Positions 27,009-36,884 of a stretch of 64,000 bases of DNA are shown in pieces; position 1 is the first letter of the stretch, and each line of letters opens with the position of its first letter. Origin of the DNA: Paraburkholderia dilworthii (GTDB lineage: Bacteria; Pseudomonadota; Gammaproteobacteria; Burkholderiales; Burkholderiaceae); the NCBI RefSeq assembly GCF_000472525.1, contig NZ_AWZT01000014.1:82230-146229 (forward strand). The letters run 5' to 3'. Both the position numbers and the translations under genes were made by a program. Below the pieces are notes generated by a model. That model saw nothing but the letters and a program-made list of their open reading frames with translations, was not told the origin of the DNA and ran no database searches.

Positions 27009-29171
27009 ATGCGCTTCGTGAAAACCTCCGCGCCGCCCGGCCGTTATCGCCGTTCCGGCATCCGTTTGCCTCTGTCGATGTTGATGTACATCGCGACCGC
27101 GCCCGCCGCAATGGCCGCCGCTTCGTCCGATGCTGCAAGCGCCCAGCCCACCGCTTCGACGGAATTGCCGGCGGTCGCCGTGCAAGCGGCCCCGCTCGCG
27201 GACCCGACCGCCGGCTATCGTCCGCACACGAGCCAAACGGCGAGCGGCATCGCGACAAAGATTCGCGACATTCCGCAGTCCGTCGCCGTGGTCAGTTCAA
27301 CTGTGATGCAGGACCAGCAGGCGCGCACACTCGACGACGTACTGAGCAACGTGAGCGGCGTCACGCAGACCAACACGCTCGGCGGAACGCGCGACGCGTT
27401 CATCAAGCGAGGCTTCGGTTCGAACGACGACGGCTCGATTCTCGTCGACGGCGTTCGAGCGCCGATCCTGCACAACTATCTGGCGACGATCGACCGCGTC
27501 GAAGTTCTCAAGGGCCCCGCTTCGCTGCTGTACGGCATTCAGGAGCCGGGCGGCGTCATCAACCTGATCACGCGCAAACCGGAGGACACGTTCCACGGCT
27601 CCGTGTCGGCGAACTATACGAGCCATCGCGGCAGCGGGGCCGGCTTCGACCTGACCGGGCCCATCGGCCAGCCCGGGCAGGTCGCGGGCGGCACACTCGC
27701 CTTCCGCCTGACCGGCGAGTACAACACGGCTCGCTACTGGCGCAGCTTCGGACGTCAGCGCGACTCCCTGATCGCGCCGTCGCTATCGTGGCACGACGCG
27801 AACACCTCGATCGACGTGAGCTACCAGTACGTCGACTACACGACGCCGTTCGACCGCGGCACCGTGCTGGTCAATGGTCATCTCGACGATGCACTGCGCT
27901 TCACCCGCTATGAAGAAGCGTGGGCCCAAAGCTCCGGCGAGCAGGAGACGCTGCGCGCGAAGATCGAGCACCGCTTCTCCGACGAATGGCGTGTGCGCGC
28001 AACTTACGGATGGAGCCGCGATCGCTACGACCAGTACCTCACGCGCGCGACGGCGTTCAACAGCACGACCGGCATCATGAGCCGCTCGTCAGATGCGAAC
28101 CTCCAGCGCAACGATTCCGACGAGATTGCCACCGTCGGCGCAATCGGCAATCTGAAACTCGCAGGCATGCGTCACGAGTTGTACGTGGGCGGCGAGTATG
28201 AGCGCCAGCGCAGCTTCCGCGGCGACACGATTCGTGGCAAGGCGGTGTCCGGCTTCGATCTGTTTGATCCCGTCTATGGAACGCTCGGCACGGGCGGCAC
28301 ACCGAGTGCGACGCAAAGCGACAGCCTGTCGAAAGTCCACACCTATTCCGTCGTCACCCAGGATACGGTTCATCTGACCGACAGGCTGATCGCTGTGGGC
28401 GGCGTGCGCTGGGAGAACTGGCAGCAACTGTCAGGCGTGGGCCGTCCGTTCGTGATCGCCGATCAGTCGCATGGGCAAGTGTGGCTACCGCAATTCGGCC
28501 TCGTGTATCGGCTGACGCCGGCGCTTTCCGCCTACGCCAACTTCAGCAAGTCGTTCGTGCCGAACGTCGCCACGCAAGTGAGCGAGCCGCTCGCGCCGGA
28601 GCGCGGGCGCGTCTATGAAACAGGCCTGAAGTTCGACGCGCACGGCATCACCGGCACACTCGCGGTTTATCAGATCGACAAACAGAATGTCGCGGTGACG
28701 GTCGGCGATACGACAGAAACGGTGGGCAGCGCGAGATCGCGCGGAATTGAACTGGACGTTGCTGGACGGCTCACGCAGCATGTCAGCGTGATCGGCAGCT
28801 ATGCATACACGAACGCGACGGATCGCGACGACGGCACGCGCCTCGCGAATGCGGCACGTCATACGGGCAGCGTCTTCGCCGTGTACGACACGATGCTGCC
28901 GTATCTGCCGGGGCAATGGCGCTTTGGCGGCGGCGCGCGACTCGTGAGCAAGCGGCCAGGCGATACGGCGAACAGCTTCACGCTGCCGGGTTATGTCGTC
29001 GCCGATCTGTTCGCCGCCTATGACACGAAGATCGGCAAGATTCCGACGCATGTGCAGCTGAACGTGAAGAACGTGCTCGACAAAACGTACTATCCGTCGA
29101 GCAATAGCAATCTGATCATCGCGGTCGGCGAGTCGCGGCTGGTGATGTTGAATACGACGTTTTCGTTCTAA
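27009..29171 (+). CDS. TonB-dependent siderophore receptor
   Basis: This is a 720-residue outer-membrane receptor. The signal segment (LPLSMLMYIATAPAAMAAAS) is followed by the TonB-box region and plug domain (about 75-190: IRDIPQSVAVVSSTVMQDQQ, G-I-Q-E-P-G-G-V-I-N-L-I-T-R-K-P). A 22-strand barrel follows and ends in the C-terminal aromatic T-T-F-S-F. The plug sequence is of the FpvA/FhuE/FoxA hydroxamate-type clade. It sits behind a Fur-like box. It is separate from the receptor inside the NRPS run and may take up a second siderophore or a xenosiderophore. Confidence 0.92.
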   Translation: MRFVKTSAPPGRYRRSGIRLPLSMLMYIATAPAAMAAASSDAASAQPTASTELPAVAVQAAPLADPTAGYRPHTSQTASGIATKIRDIPQSVAVVSSTVMQDQQARTLDDVLSNVSGVTQTNTLGGTRDAFIKRGFGSNDDGSILVDGVRAPILHNYLATIDRVEVLKGPASLLYGIQEPGGVINLITRKPEDTFHGSVSANYTSHRGSGAGFDLTGPIGQPGQVAGGTLAFRLTGEYNTARYWRSFGRQRDSLIAPSLSWHDANTSIDVSYQYVDYTTPFDRGTVLVNGHLDDALRFTRYEEAWAQSSGEQETLRAKIEHRFSDEWRVRATYGWSRDRYDQYLTRATAFNSTTGIMSRSSDANLQRNDSDEIATVGAIGNLKLAGMRHELYVGGEYERQRSFRGDTIRGKAVSGFDLFDPVYGTLGTGGTPSATQSDSLSKVHTYSVVTQDTVHLTDRLIAVGGVRWENWQQLSGVGRPFVIADQSHGQVWLPQFGLVYRLTPALSAYANFSKSFVPNVATQVSEPLAPERGRVYETGLKFDAHGITGTLAVYQIDKQNVAVTVGDTTETVGSARSRGIELDVAGRLTQHVSVIGSYAYTNATDRDDGTRLANAARHTGSVFAVYDTMLPYLPGQWRFGGGARLVSKRPGDTANSFTLPGYVVADLFAAYDTKIGKIPTHVQLNVKNVLDKTYYPSSNSNLIIAVGESRLVMLNTTFSF

Positions 29172-29284
29172 AACGGCGTAGTCGCGATCCAGAGGGCCGG
29201 ATATTCACGCTCGTCCCGCGCGCGGAAGCTGGGGAGTCATCGGTTCGCCGACTTCTCGCAAGGTTTGCAGACCGAATTAACAGA

Positions 29285-31279
29285 TCAACGACGCAGCAAC
29301 CACATCAGATAAGGCCCGCCCAGCAGCGTCGCAATCACGCCGGCCGGCATCTGCTGCGGGAAGATCATGTTGCGCCCGAGCCAGTCCGACAGCACCATCA
29401 GCAAGCCGCCGATGAGCGCCGCAACGAGCATCTGCGAGCGCGCGCGCGGAAAGCCGAGCAGACGCGCGAGATGAGGCGCCATCAAGCCGACGAACGACAT
29501 CGGACCGATCACGACCGTCGCGCCCGCCGTCAGAATCGCGGCGACCACGAGCAGCAGCAGCCGCGCGCGTTGTGCGCCCACGCCGAGCGCATTCGCGACG
29601 TTGGCGCCGAGCGGCAGAATCTCCAGCCAGCGCGCGCCGAGATACGCGACGAGCACAGCAGCAACCGTACACAGGCCAACGGCGATGGCCGTCGCGGGCA
29701 CGATCAGGTAAGTCGAGCCGTACTGCAGCGGACGCAGCAGGTTCGCATAGGCGCCGCCGCTCGCCGTCGCGAGCATCACGACCGCCTGCGAGAACGCGCT
29801 GATTGCAATGCCCGCGAGCAACACGTGTTCCGGCGCAAAACCGCTGCGGCGGCCGAGCGCGACGATCGTCAGCAGGCAGACCAGTGCGCCCGCCGACGAA
29901 CCCGCGAGCAGCACAGGCGTCGACGGCACCGTGGCGACGACGGCGGCCACCAGCATCCCGAGCATCGCGCCGCCGCTGACGCCGAGCAGATCCGGGCTCG
30001 CCATCGGATTGCCGGTGACCCGCTGCAGGATCGTCCCCGCAAGCGCGACCATCACGCCGGCGCCGAGCGACGCCACGAGCCGCGGCACACGCCAGAACCA
30101 CAGGTCGCGCCATTGCTGCGCGTCCATCCATTGCCAGCCGTGCAGCGTGAGCGAAAAACACAGCGACACGACAACCCCAGCGAGCAGCAACCCGCCGAGC
30201 AGCAGCACGGCTACGGGTAACGCGCGGCGCGGCATCGCGCTGTCCGTCGATGCGGGACGCGGCGCCTCGATGTGCACGCGGCGCAACATCCACAGCAGCA
30301 GCGGACCACCGCAGAGCGCCACCGCGGCGCCCGTCGGCAGCAGTTCGCCGAGCACGCCCGGTAGACTCTGCACAGCCTGATCGGCAATTGCCAGCAACAG
30401 CGCGCCGACGAGCGGCGCCCACAGCAACTGGTCGCGCAGCCGGCGCGCGCCCATCAGGCGCGCGAGCACCGGCCCGCCGAGCCCAATGAAGCCGATCACG
30501 CCGACCGCGCTCTCCACGAACGCGCTCAGGATCACGGCGATGCCAAGCGCGACCGGCCGCGTCCATGCGAGCGACATGCCGAGCTGGCTTGCGCTGCCGT
30601 CGTCGACAGAAAACAGCGTGAGCGGCCGCACCAGCAGCGCCGCGGCAAGTCCGCAGGCGAGCACCCGCGGCAGCAGCCAGACGACGCTCGCCCAGCCGTT
30701 CTGCACGAGCGACCCGCCGCCCCAGACGAACACGGATGCGAGCGAGCGCTCGAACACAATCGTTAGGAGAACGGATAGCGCGCCGCAATACAGATTCACG
30801 ATCATCCCCGCCAACACGATCGATACGGCGGCGAAGCCCTTGCGCCAGGTCATCGCCACGGTCGCCAGCATCGCGAGCGCGGCGCCCGTCAACGCAACCG
30901 TGAAGCGCATGTCGGCCACCAGCGCGGGCGCGATGACGGCGGCTATCGTTAGTGCAAGATAGGCGCCCGCCGACACGCCGAGCGTGAGCGGCTCTGCAAG
31001 CGGATTGCGCAGCACCTGCTGGAACACGACGCCGGCAAGCGACAACGCAGCACCGGCTATCAGCGCGATGGCGACGCGCGGCAGCCAGCCATAACGCACG
31101 ACGAGCTGCGGCAGCGTCGCGTCGGCGCCGGATAGTACGACGCCCGGCCATTGCGCGACAGGTAGCCGCGCCGACAGCGTGCGATAAACGAGCCACGCGG
31201 CGAGCATCAGCAGCAGCACGGGCAGCCGCCACGCGCGAGGCGCGGCAAAGGCGGCGACGGTCGCCGTCGAGCGGTTCAT
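29285..31279 (-). CDS. fhuB: FhuB-like ferric-siderophore ABC permease (fused double unit)
   Basis: This 664-residue integral membrane protein is built of two homologous FecCD-type halves, about 10-335 and 350-660. Each has a segment of the type G-A-A-L-S-L-A-G-V-V-F-Q-Q or V-A-L-A-G-T-I-L-Q-R-V-T-G-N-P, the conserved permease motif, and a late F-I-G-L-x-x-P or F-V-G-L-M-A-P-H-L-A-R. The double length is the hallmark of FhuB, which forms the complete channel with a FhuC ATPase dimer. The ATG at 31279 overlaps the fhuD stop by four bases (ATGA), so the two are translationally coupled. It is the last gene of the siderophore run. Confidence 0.93.
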   Translation of the reverse strand: MNRSTATVAAFAAPRAWRLPVLLLMLAAWLVYRTLSARLPVAQWPGVVLSGADATLPQLVVRYGWLPRVAIALIAGAALSLAGVVFQQVLRNPLAEPLTLGVSAGAYLALTIAAVIAPALVADMRFTVALTGAALAMLATVAMTWRKGFAAVSIVLAGMIVNLYCGALSVLLTIVFERSLASVFVWGGGSLVQNGWASVVWLLPRVLACGLAAALLVRPLTLFSVDDGSASQLGMSLAWTRPVALGIAVILSAFVESAVGVIGFIGLGGPVLARLMGARRLRDQLLWAPLVGALLLAIADQAVQSLPGVLGELLPTGAAVALCGGPLLLWMLRRVHIEAPRPASTDSAMPRRALPVAVLLLGGLLLAGVVVSLCFSLTLHGWQWMDAQQWRDLWFWRVPRLVASLGAGVMVALAGTILQRVTGNPMASPDLLGVSGGAMLGMLVAAVVATVPSTPVLLAGSSAGALVCLLTIVALGRRSGFAPEHVLLAGIAISAFSQAVVMLATASGGAYANLLRPLQYGSTYLIVPATAIAVGLCTVAAVLVAYLGARWLEILPLGANVANALGVGAQRARLLLLVVAAILTAGATVVIGPMSFVGLMAPHLARLLGFPRARSQMLVAALIGGLLMVLSDWLGRNMIFPQQMPAGVIATLLGGPYLMWLLRR

Positions 31280-32235
31280 GCGGTCACTCCTTGCAGCGCT
31301 TTCGCGAGGCTATCGGCGAAACGCATCGACGCAACGATACCGCCGAGCGCCGGCAGCGGGCCGATGTGCTGCACCCGATGCTGCCTGACGAACGGCAGCG
31401 CGCCCCATAGCGGGCTTCGCGCAAGTTGCGCAGCCACGCCCGGCGGCACGCCGATAGCGACGACTTGCGCATCGGTATGTCTCGCGAGCGCGCCCAGGTC
31501 CGCTTCGGTCATGCCTTGCGGATCGGCGAGGCCCTGCCACGCGTTGTCGATTTGAAGCGCGTCGAGCACCCCGCCGAACAGGCTGTTTCTGCCGAACACG
31601 GCGATATGCCGGTCGTCGATTGGACGTAGCAAATAGAGCGGGCGTCCGGTCGCGCGAAAACCCGCGAGACGCGCGGACGCGTCGGCGAGCACGGCGTCGG
31701 CGCGCGCGAAGAGCGCATCGGCCGCGGCGTCGCAGCCGAGCGCGCCGGCAAGCTTGCGGGTCGCGGTATGAACCGCCGGATAAACGTCGATGCCGGGGCC
31801 GAACAGTTGCACCGTCAGCGTCGGCGCGATCCGTTCCAGCAACGCACGCAGCGGCGCGTGCCATGACGTGATGACGATGAGCTCGGGCTTGAGCGCCTCG
31901 AGCACCTCGAAATTGGGCTGGTACAGCAAGCCTGTGTCGACGACCGAAGGCGGCAACGCCGGAACGCCGTCGAGCTTCGCATACCACGAGGGACGCGCAA
32001 CGCCGACGGGTACTACCCCGAGCGACAGCACGACTTCCGTCAGCGGCCAGTCGAGCACGACGACGCGCGCAGCCGGACTTGCAGGCGAGCCAGCAGCCAC
32101 ACTCGCGACCGTGCGCCCTGCCAAACCGACGGCCGCCGCGCGCGCGAACGGCGCGCCCGATGCCGCCAGCGCCGCCGCGCCGAAACCCGCGAGCGCAAGG
32201 CGCCGCTTGCCGCTAAAGCTCATACCCGCCGTCAT
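31276..32235 (-). CDS. fhuD: FhuD-like iron-siderophore binding protein
   Basis: This 319-residue periplasmic binding protein (class III fold) has an N-terminus with S-G-K-R-R followed by a hydrophobic stretch, suggesting Tat or Sec export and cleavage after A-R-A. The core has VVVLDWPLTEVVLSLGVVPV at the start and L-K-P-E-L-I-V-I-T-S-W-H before the long spanning helix, typical of FhuD/BtuF proteins. It delivers a ferric siderophore to the FhuB-like permease whose gene overlaps its stop. Starts at 32235 (M-T-A-G) and 32223 (M-S-F-S-G) are both plausible; neither has a strong ribosome site. Confidence 0.88.
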   Translation of the reverse strand: MTAGMSFSGKRRLALAGFGAAALAASGAPFARAAAVGLAGRTVASVAAGSPASPAARVVVLDWPLTEVVLSLGVVPVGVARPSWYAKLDGVPALPPSVVDTGLLYQPNFEVLEALKPELIVITSWHAPLRALLERIAPTLTVQLFGPGIDVYPAVHTATRKLAGALGCDAAADALFARADAVLADASARLAGFRATGRPLYLLRPIDDRHIAVFGRNSLFGGVLDALQIDNAWQGLADPQGMTEADLGALARHTDAQVVAIGVPPGVAAQLARSPLWGALPFVRQHRVQHIGPLPALGGIVASMRFADSLAKALQGVTA

Positions 32236-32281
32236 GACGACACGTGCCGCCAGCCATCCGCGCAGCCCTTCGTCATTGCCG

Positions 32282-34471
32282 TCACCATTGGTAGCGCGCC
32301 GTTCCGAGCACCGTACGCGTCGCACCCCAGTAACAAACAGCCGCTGTCGTGCAGTACGAGATGTACTCGCGGTCGAACACGTTGTTCAGATTGAGCGACA
32401 GGCGCCAGTTCTGGATGTCGTAATGCGCGCCCAGGTCGACGAGCACACGCCCCGGCACCGTGAACGTATTGGCTGCATCGCCCGCAGAACTGCTCATATA
32501 GCGCACGCCCGAGCCAAGGCCGAAGTTGCGCAGCGGTCCGCGGTGGAACGTGTAATCCGCCCACAACGAGGCCGTGTTGCGAGGCGCGATCGTCGGACGC
32601 TTGCCAAGGCTGGCAGCCGTCGTGGTGTTCGTCACTTCCTGGTTCAGATAGGTGTACGACGCGATCACCTTCACGTCCGCGGTGATGTTTGCGTGCGCTT
32701 CCAGTTCGACGCCGCGCGAGCGGATCTGCCCGGTCTGTAGCGCGCTGCCCGGATGGTTTGGATCGGTCACCTGCACGTTGTCCTGCGTCAGCGTAAACGC
32801 GGCCAGCGAGAAGAAGCCGTCGAACCAGTTCGGCTGATAACGCACGCCGGCTTCGACCTGCCGTCCCTTGGTCGGCGAGAACGGAGCACCGGAATACGTT
32901 GCGCCGAGCACCGGCTGGAACGAACGCGAGTAGCTGATGTACGGTGCAATGCCGTTCTCGAATTCATACGCGAGCCCGGCACGCCAGGTGAACGCGTGAT
33001 CGTTCGAGTGGTAGGTCGTGCCGGCTCCGGTAGTGAGCAGCGTGGTCTGCTGGTTGCCGCCCGTCCAGTCCTCACGCACCCCGAAGGTCAGCACCCAGTT
33101 GCGCCAGCGCGCCTCGTCCTGCGCATACACGCCGACGGTGCTCAGCGAATAATCGAGGCGCGTGTTGGCCTGCTGCGTCGGCAGCGACGAGAAGTTCGGG
33201 TTGTACAGATCGACCGTGCCGAGGACGGAGTTGCCTTCAGTGTCGCCGAGCATGGTCCGCTGATAGTCGAGGCCGAACAGCAATGTGTGCTGCACCGGGC
33301 CCGTCGTCACCTTGGCCTGCGCGTGAGTGTCGACCTGGAACTGCGTGTAGTGCTCGTTGTCGACGTTGCCCCACATCGACACCGTACGCTTGTCGGCGCC
33401 GAGCGCGCTCGTTACCGACGTCTGGTAATAATGCTGATCGATATGCAGATAGCGCAGATTCTGCGACACGCTGACTTTGTCGTTGATCGCGTGATCGAAC
33501 TGATAACCGAACCAGTATTGCGTGCGGTGCATGCCGTCGCGGTCGGGATCGCCGAAATATTTATCCGGGCCGAGCCGTCCGTTCGGATTACTGAAGAGTG
33601 TCGCGCCTGCCGGAACGGGGTTAAAAAGGCCACCGTTCGGATCGCGCTGAAAGCTGCCTTGCAGCGTGAAAGTGGTGTCCCGGTTCGGGCGGATCGTGAC
33701 CGAAGGCGCGATGGCGAGCCGCTGGTCCTTGATCTGGCTGACCTGCGTCTCCGCAGTGCGGGCCACGCCCGTCAGACGGTACAACACGGTGCCGTTCTTG
33801 TCGACGGGACCGCTCAGATCGAAACCCAACTGATAGTTGTTGTGGTTGCCGATCTGCATCATCACCTCGTGATACGGCTGCTCCATCGGCAGCTTGCTCA
33901 CGTAGTTGACGAGACCGCCCGGGCTGCCTTGCCCGTACAGCACCGAGGCCGGACCATGCAGCACTTCCATGCGCTCCATGAAATACGGGTCGATGCGCGG
34001 TGTCGCAAAGCGCGGCGACTGGTACAGATGCAGGCCGTCCAGATACGAGTCGAGCGCGAAACCGCGGCCGTAGAGCTGGTCGAAACGAATGTCGGTGCCG
34101 TCCTGCGAATAGACGCCCGGCGTATAGCGCAGCGCCTGGTCGACGGTCTGCGCGCCCTGGTCGTCCATCTGCTGACGCGTGATGACGGACACGCTCTGCG
34201 GATTCGTCAGCAACGAGGAATCCGTCTTGGTTCCAGTCATCGAACGTTTGGCGACGTAGCCGACGCCCCCCTGTGGGTCGTCAGCAGAACTGCGCACCTG
34301 AACCGCAGGCAATTCATTCGAGGCATCGGTGCCCGAGGCAGCGGCCGGCGACTCCTGCGCATGCGCGCCAAAGCCGGCGAGACCTAACATCGACGCGACG
34401 TAAATCGGGCGCAAGTGCGGCAAGCCGCGCTCCCCCAGAGAACCGCATTTCGCTGCCTGCTTTACCTTCAT
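32282..34471 (-). CDS. TonB-dependent siderophore receptor of the NRPS locus
   Basis: This 729-residue FhuA/FoxA-type receptor has a signal peptide (HLRPIYVASMLGLAGFGAHA) and a plug domain (about 75-190: SVSVITRQQMDDQGAQTVDQ, then G-Q-G-S-P-G-G-L-V-N-Y-V-S-K). The 22-strand barrel ends Y-Q-W, the aromatic C-terminus needed for outer-membrane insertion. It lies between the NRPS genes and fhuD/fhuB and is preceded by a Fur-like site at 34566, so it is the likely receptor for the siderophore made here. The extended N-terminus (M-K-V-K-Q-A-A-K) is normal for this clade. Confidence 0.93.
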   Translation of the reverse strand: MKVKQAAKCGSLGERGLPHLRPIYVASMLGLAGFGAHAQESPAAASGTDASNELPAVQVRSSADDPQGGVGYVAKRSMTGTKTDSSLLTNPQSVSVITRQQMDDQGAQTVDQALRYTPGVYSQDGTDIRFDQLYGRGFALDSYLDGLHLYQSPRFATPRIDPYFMERMEVLHGPASVLYGQGSPGGLVNYVSKLPMEQPYHEVMMQIGNHNNYQLGFDLSGPVDKNGTVLYRLTGVARTAETQVSQIKDQRLAIAPSVTIRPNRDTTFTLQGSFQRDPNGGLFNPVPAGATLFSNPNGRLGPDKYFGDPDRDGMHRTQYWFGYQFDHAINDKVSVSQNLRYLHIDQHYYQTSVTSALGADKRTVSMWGNVDNEHYTQFQVDTHAQAKVTTGPVQHTLLFGLDYQRTMLGDTEGNSVLGTVDLYNPNFSSLPTQQANTRLDYSLSTVGVYAQDEARWRNWVLTFGVREDWTGGNQQTTLLTTGAGTTYHSNDHAFTWRAGLAYEFENGIAPYISYSRSFQPVLGATYSGAPFSPTKGRQVEAGVRYQPNWFDGFFSLAAFTLTQDNVQVTDPNHPGSALQTGQIRSRGVELEAHANITADVKVIASYTYLNQEVTNTTTAASLGKRPTIAPRNTASLWADYTFHRGPLRNFGLGSGVRYMSSSAGDAANTFTVPGRVLVDLGAHYDIQNWRLSLNLNNVFDREYISYCTTAAVCYWGATRTVLGTARYQW

Positions 34472-34565
34472 TCTTCTTGTTCCCCTTTCTTGTATCCCCG
34501 AGTCAGGAGCGGCGTGCGTGCGACGCTCCTGGTGCCCGGTGATTCTCTCAAGACGGGATATTAAT

Positions 34566-34584
34566 GTAAATAATAATCGTTCGC
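34566..34584 (-). promoter_or_regulatory. Fur box upstream of the locus receptor gene
   Basis: GTAAATAATAATCGTTCGC (plus strand) matches about 13 of 19 positions of the Fur consensus. It lies about 95 bp before the receptor start, in the 208-bp gap after the NRPS stop. It suggests an internal iron-controlled promoter for receptor-fhuD-fhuB. Confidence 0.7.
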
Positions 34585-34679
34585 ATTCAGCATTTTTAAT
34601 CTGTGGGAACGTCAGACACAGGCGCTAGCCGGACGCGCATGCAATGTGCGCCCGCCCACTGATGCGCCACGCGACCCAC

Positions 34680-36884
34680 TCAGGACTCGCCGCGCGACAG
34701 AGCTGACGGCTCGCCGTCGCGTTGTGGCAGCGACTGCGCGAACCACTGCGCAAGCTGAGTCGCGAGGAGCGGATGGTGGACGATGCTCGAGTGAGTCGCG
34801 TCGATGTCAAACTCGTGCAGCCGGCTGCGTGTGCGCTCCGCCCACGCCATCCTGCGTCGCGGGTCGGCGATGCGCAGCGCGCGCCACACGTGCAGATCGC
34901 AGCCGACGCGCGGCAGCGCATGCCGGGACATCAACTGCGCGTGCATGGCGTCGGCGGCGAGCGCGTCGCCGAGCAGCGACGGCCCGGCCGCAGCGAGCAG
35001 AGCCAATTCGGGCGCCGCCACGCGACCCTCGTCGACGACGGCCTGCGCACCGTCCTCGCGATGCGTCGCCGTATCGACGATACCGACGAACGACACGCGC
35101 GCGCCGCGCCGCTCGAAATGGTCCGCGAGAGCGATCGCGAGCCGTCCGCCGAACGACCATCCGAGCAGCGCGTAGTCGCCGTGCGGCTGGAGCGCTTCGA
35201 TGCACTGGGCGTAGTGCGCGGCGAGCGCCTCGAAGGTGTCGCCTTGCCACGGTATGCCGCGCACCGCCGGCGCCTGTATCGCGATCACGCTCACACGGCC
35301 GTTGAGCGCTTGCGCTAGCGTGCGGTATTCGCCGACCATGCCGTAGCCCGGATGCAGACAGAACAGCGTGGCCGGCGCACCGAGCGCGTTCAACAGCACG
35401 GCCGGCGACTGCGCGACGCGGGCGGGAGCATTCCCATTCTGCGGGCGGCGGCGCGCGAACCAACCAGCGAGCGCGTCGGCGGGCGGCACCGGCAGGCTGA
35501 ATTCGTAGACGGCGCGCGCAGTCCAGCTTGCGGCGACTGGATCGTGCCGCGCGCGCGTCGCGAGCGACTCTGGAACCGCGCGGCGCGAATCGGTCGTCTC
35601 TGGCTGCGGCGTGGCGGTGCGCAAATGGTCGAGCAGTTGGCCAAGGGCGGACTCGAACGATGCGAGGAGTTTTTCGGCAAGCGCATCCGGTACGAATTGC
35701 GGGGCGTAGCCCCAGCTCAACGTCAGCGAGTCGCCTGCAATCCAGCCATTGATGTCCAGCGCCCGGTCGGGAAGCCGTGCGCGAGGCGCGATGGCGTCGC
35801 CTGACGATTCGGTCGCGAAGGCGAAACGGCCTGCGTCGTCGAACGTTTGATCGAAGCGGCCCAGGTAGTTGAAGCCGATCTCGGGGATTGGCAGCGCTCG
35901 CAGCGTCGAGCGGCTGACTGCGTCGGCGCAGCAGGCCAGCAGCCCCCAGCCGAGGCCGCGCAGCGGCACGCCGGCCAGACGCTCGTGCACGCCCCGTAGC
36001 GTGTCGGCGGAACGCGTGCCACGCGGCAACGCGAGTGGATACTGGGTCGTAAACCAGCCGACAGTGCGGCTCAGGTCGGCACCGTCGATCACGTCCTCGC
36101 GGCCGTGGCCTTCGAGTTCGACCAGCACTTCGTCGCGCAAAGTCATATCGCCGATGGTGCGCACGAGCGCGGCCAGCAGTACTTCGTCGACACGCATGCG
36201 GTAAGCGCGCGGCGCTTCGCGAAGCAACGCGGTGGTCAGTTCGGGTGATAGTTTTTTTTGCAGCGTCTTTTGCGGTTGGGGATGCGGACGGAGTGCGGGG
36301 AAGAGCGGGCCGGCGCGCAATGCGGGCGCGTCGAGCGCGGTTTGCCACCACGCGAGTTCGGCGACGCGTTCCGATGATTCGGCATACCGATGAAGCGCGC
36401 GCACCCAGGCGCGCCATGACATCGACGGCGCGGGCAGTGTGATGCGCTCACCGCGCTCGGCCTGATCGTAGGCCGTTTGCAGTTCTTCGAGCAGCACGCG
36501 CCAGGATACGCCGTCCACCGACAGGTGATGAATCGCGATCAGCACGCGCGTCTCCTGCGGCGTCTCGAAGTGGCCTACGCGCCAGAGCGGGCCGTGTTCG
36601 ATGTCCAGGCTCGACTGGATGCGTTCGCAGGCGGCTCGCAGCCCGGACAGTGATGCGAGCTTTTCGTGCTGGACGATGGGTGGGTTGCGGCTGTGCGATG
36701 GTTGGGATGTCTGTGTGGTTTCTGGTGTCTGTGTCAGGTGTGATGGGGGTGACAGGTTTGAGGCTTCTGAGGCTTCTGAGGCTTCTGAGGCTTCTGAGGC
36801 TTCTGAGGCTTCTGAGGCTTCGGAAGGTTGCGACGCTTGCGCTGCGTGAGCCGCTGCTCCCGCTTGGGCCGCACCTGTGTCCAT
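34680..36884 (-). CDS. NRPS C-terminal part: epimerization + thioesterase domains (out of frame with main NRPS)
   Basis: This frame encodes most of an epimerization domain (I-H-H-L-S-V-D-G-V-S-W, about 36505-36535; later I-P-E-I-G-F-N-Y-L-G-R-F-D) and then a type I thioesterase (G-W-S-F-G-G with the active-site Ser at about 35150; late H-S-S-I-V-H). The beginning of the same E domain lies in another frame of the preceding NRPS. The switch (net -1 or +2) falls between about 36890 and 36640, beside a 9-bp repeat encoding S-E-A. Coding similarity in this frame starts upstream of any good start. The ATG at 36884 has GGGAG 8 bases upstream and could allow reinitiation, but splitting E this way seems unlikely to be native. 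The thioesterase should release or cyclise the peptide. Confidence 0.85.
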   Translation of the reverse strand: MDTGAAQAGAAAHAAQASQPSEASEASEASEASEASEASEASNLSPPSHLTQTPETTQTSQPSHSRNPPIVQHEKLASLSGLRAACERIQSSLDIEHGPLWRVGHFETPQETRVLIAIHHLSVDGVSWRVLLEELQTAYDQAERGERITLPAPSMSWRAWVRALHRYAESSERVAELAWWQTALDAPALRAGPLFPALRPHPQPQKTLQKKLSPELTTALLREAPRAYRMRVDEVLLAALVRTIGDMTLRDEVLVELEGHGREDVIDGADLSRTVGWFTTQYPLALPRGTRSADTLRGVHERLAGVPLRGLGWGLLACCADAVSRSTLRALPIPEIGFNYLGRFDQTFDDAGRFAFATESSGDAIAPRARLPDRALDINGWIAGDSLTLSWGYAPQFVPDALAEKLLASFESALGQLLDHLRTATPQPETTDSRRAVPESLATRARHDPVAASWTARAVYEFSLPVPPADALAGWFARRRPQNGNAPARVAQSPAVLLNALGAPATLFCLHPGYGMVGEYRTLAQALNGRVSVIAIQAPAVRGIPWQGDTFEALAAHYAQCIEALQPHGDYALLGWSFGGRLAIALADHFERRGARVSFVGIVDTATHREDGAQAVVDEGRVAAPELALLAAAGPSLLGDALAADAMHAQLMSRHALPRVGCDLHVWRALRIADPRRRMAWAERTRSRLHEFDIDATHSSIVHHPLLATQLAQWFAQSLPQRDGEPSALSRGES

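Noticed and set aside
29277..31232. Second minus-strand frame over fhuB
   Set aside because: It is Ala/Arg-rich, in the wrong frame, with no hydrophobic pattern; the FhuB frame explains this region.
32753..34387. Plus-strand open frame opposite the TonB receptor
   Set aside because: It is antisense to conserved plug and barrel sequence and has no family features.
36760..36822. Tandem repeat considered as a CRISPR or attachment site
   Set aside because: The units are only 9 bp, contiguous with no spacers, and lie inside coding sequence.
36734..36884. Idea that the NRPS is natively two overlapping genes with a start at 36884
   Set aside because: The ribosome site is plausible, but the break would fall within a single E-domain fold. 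I kept it as an alternative only.
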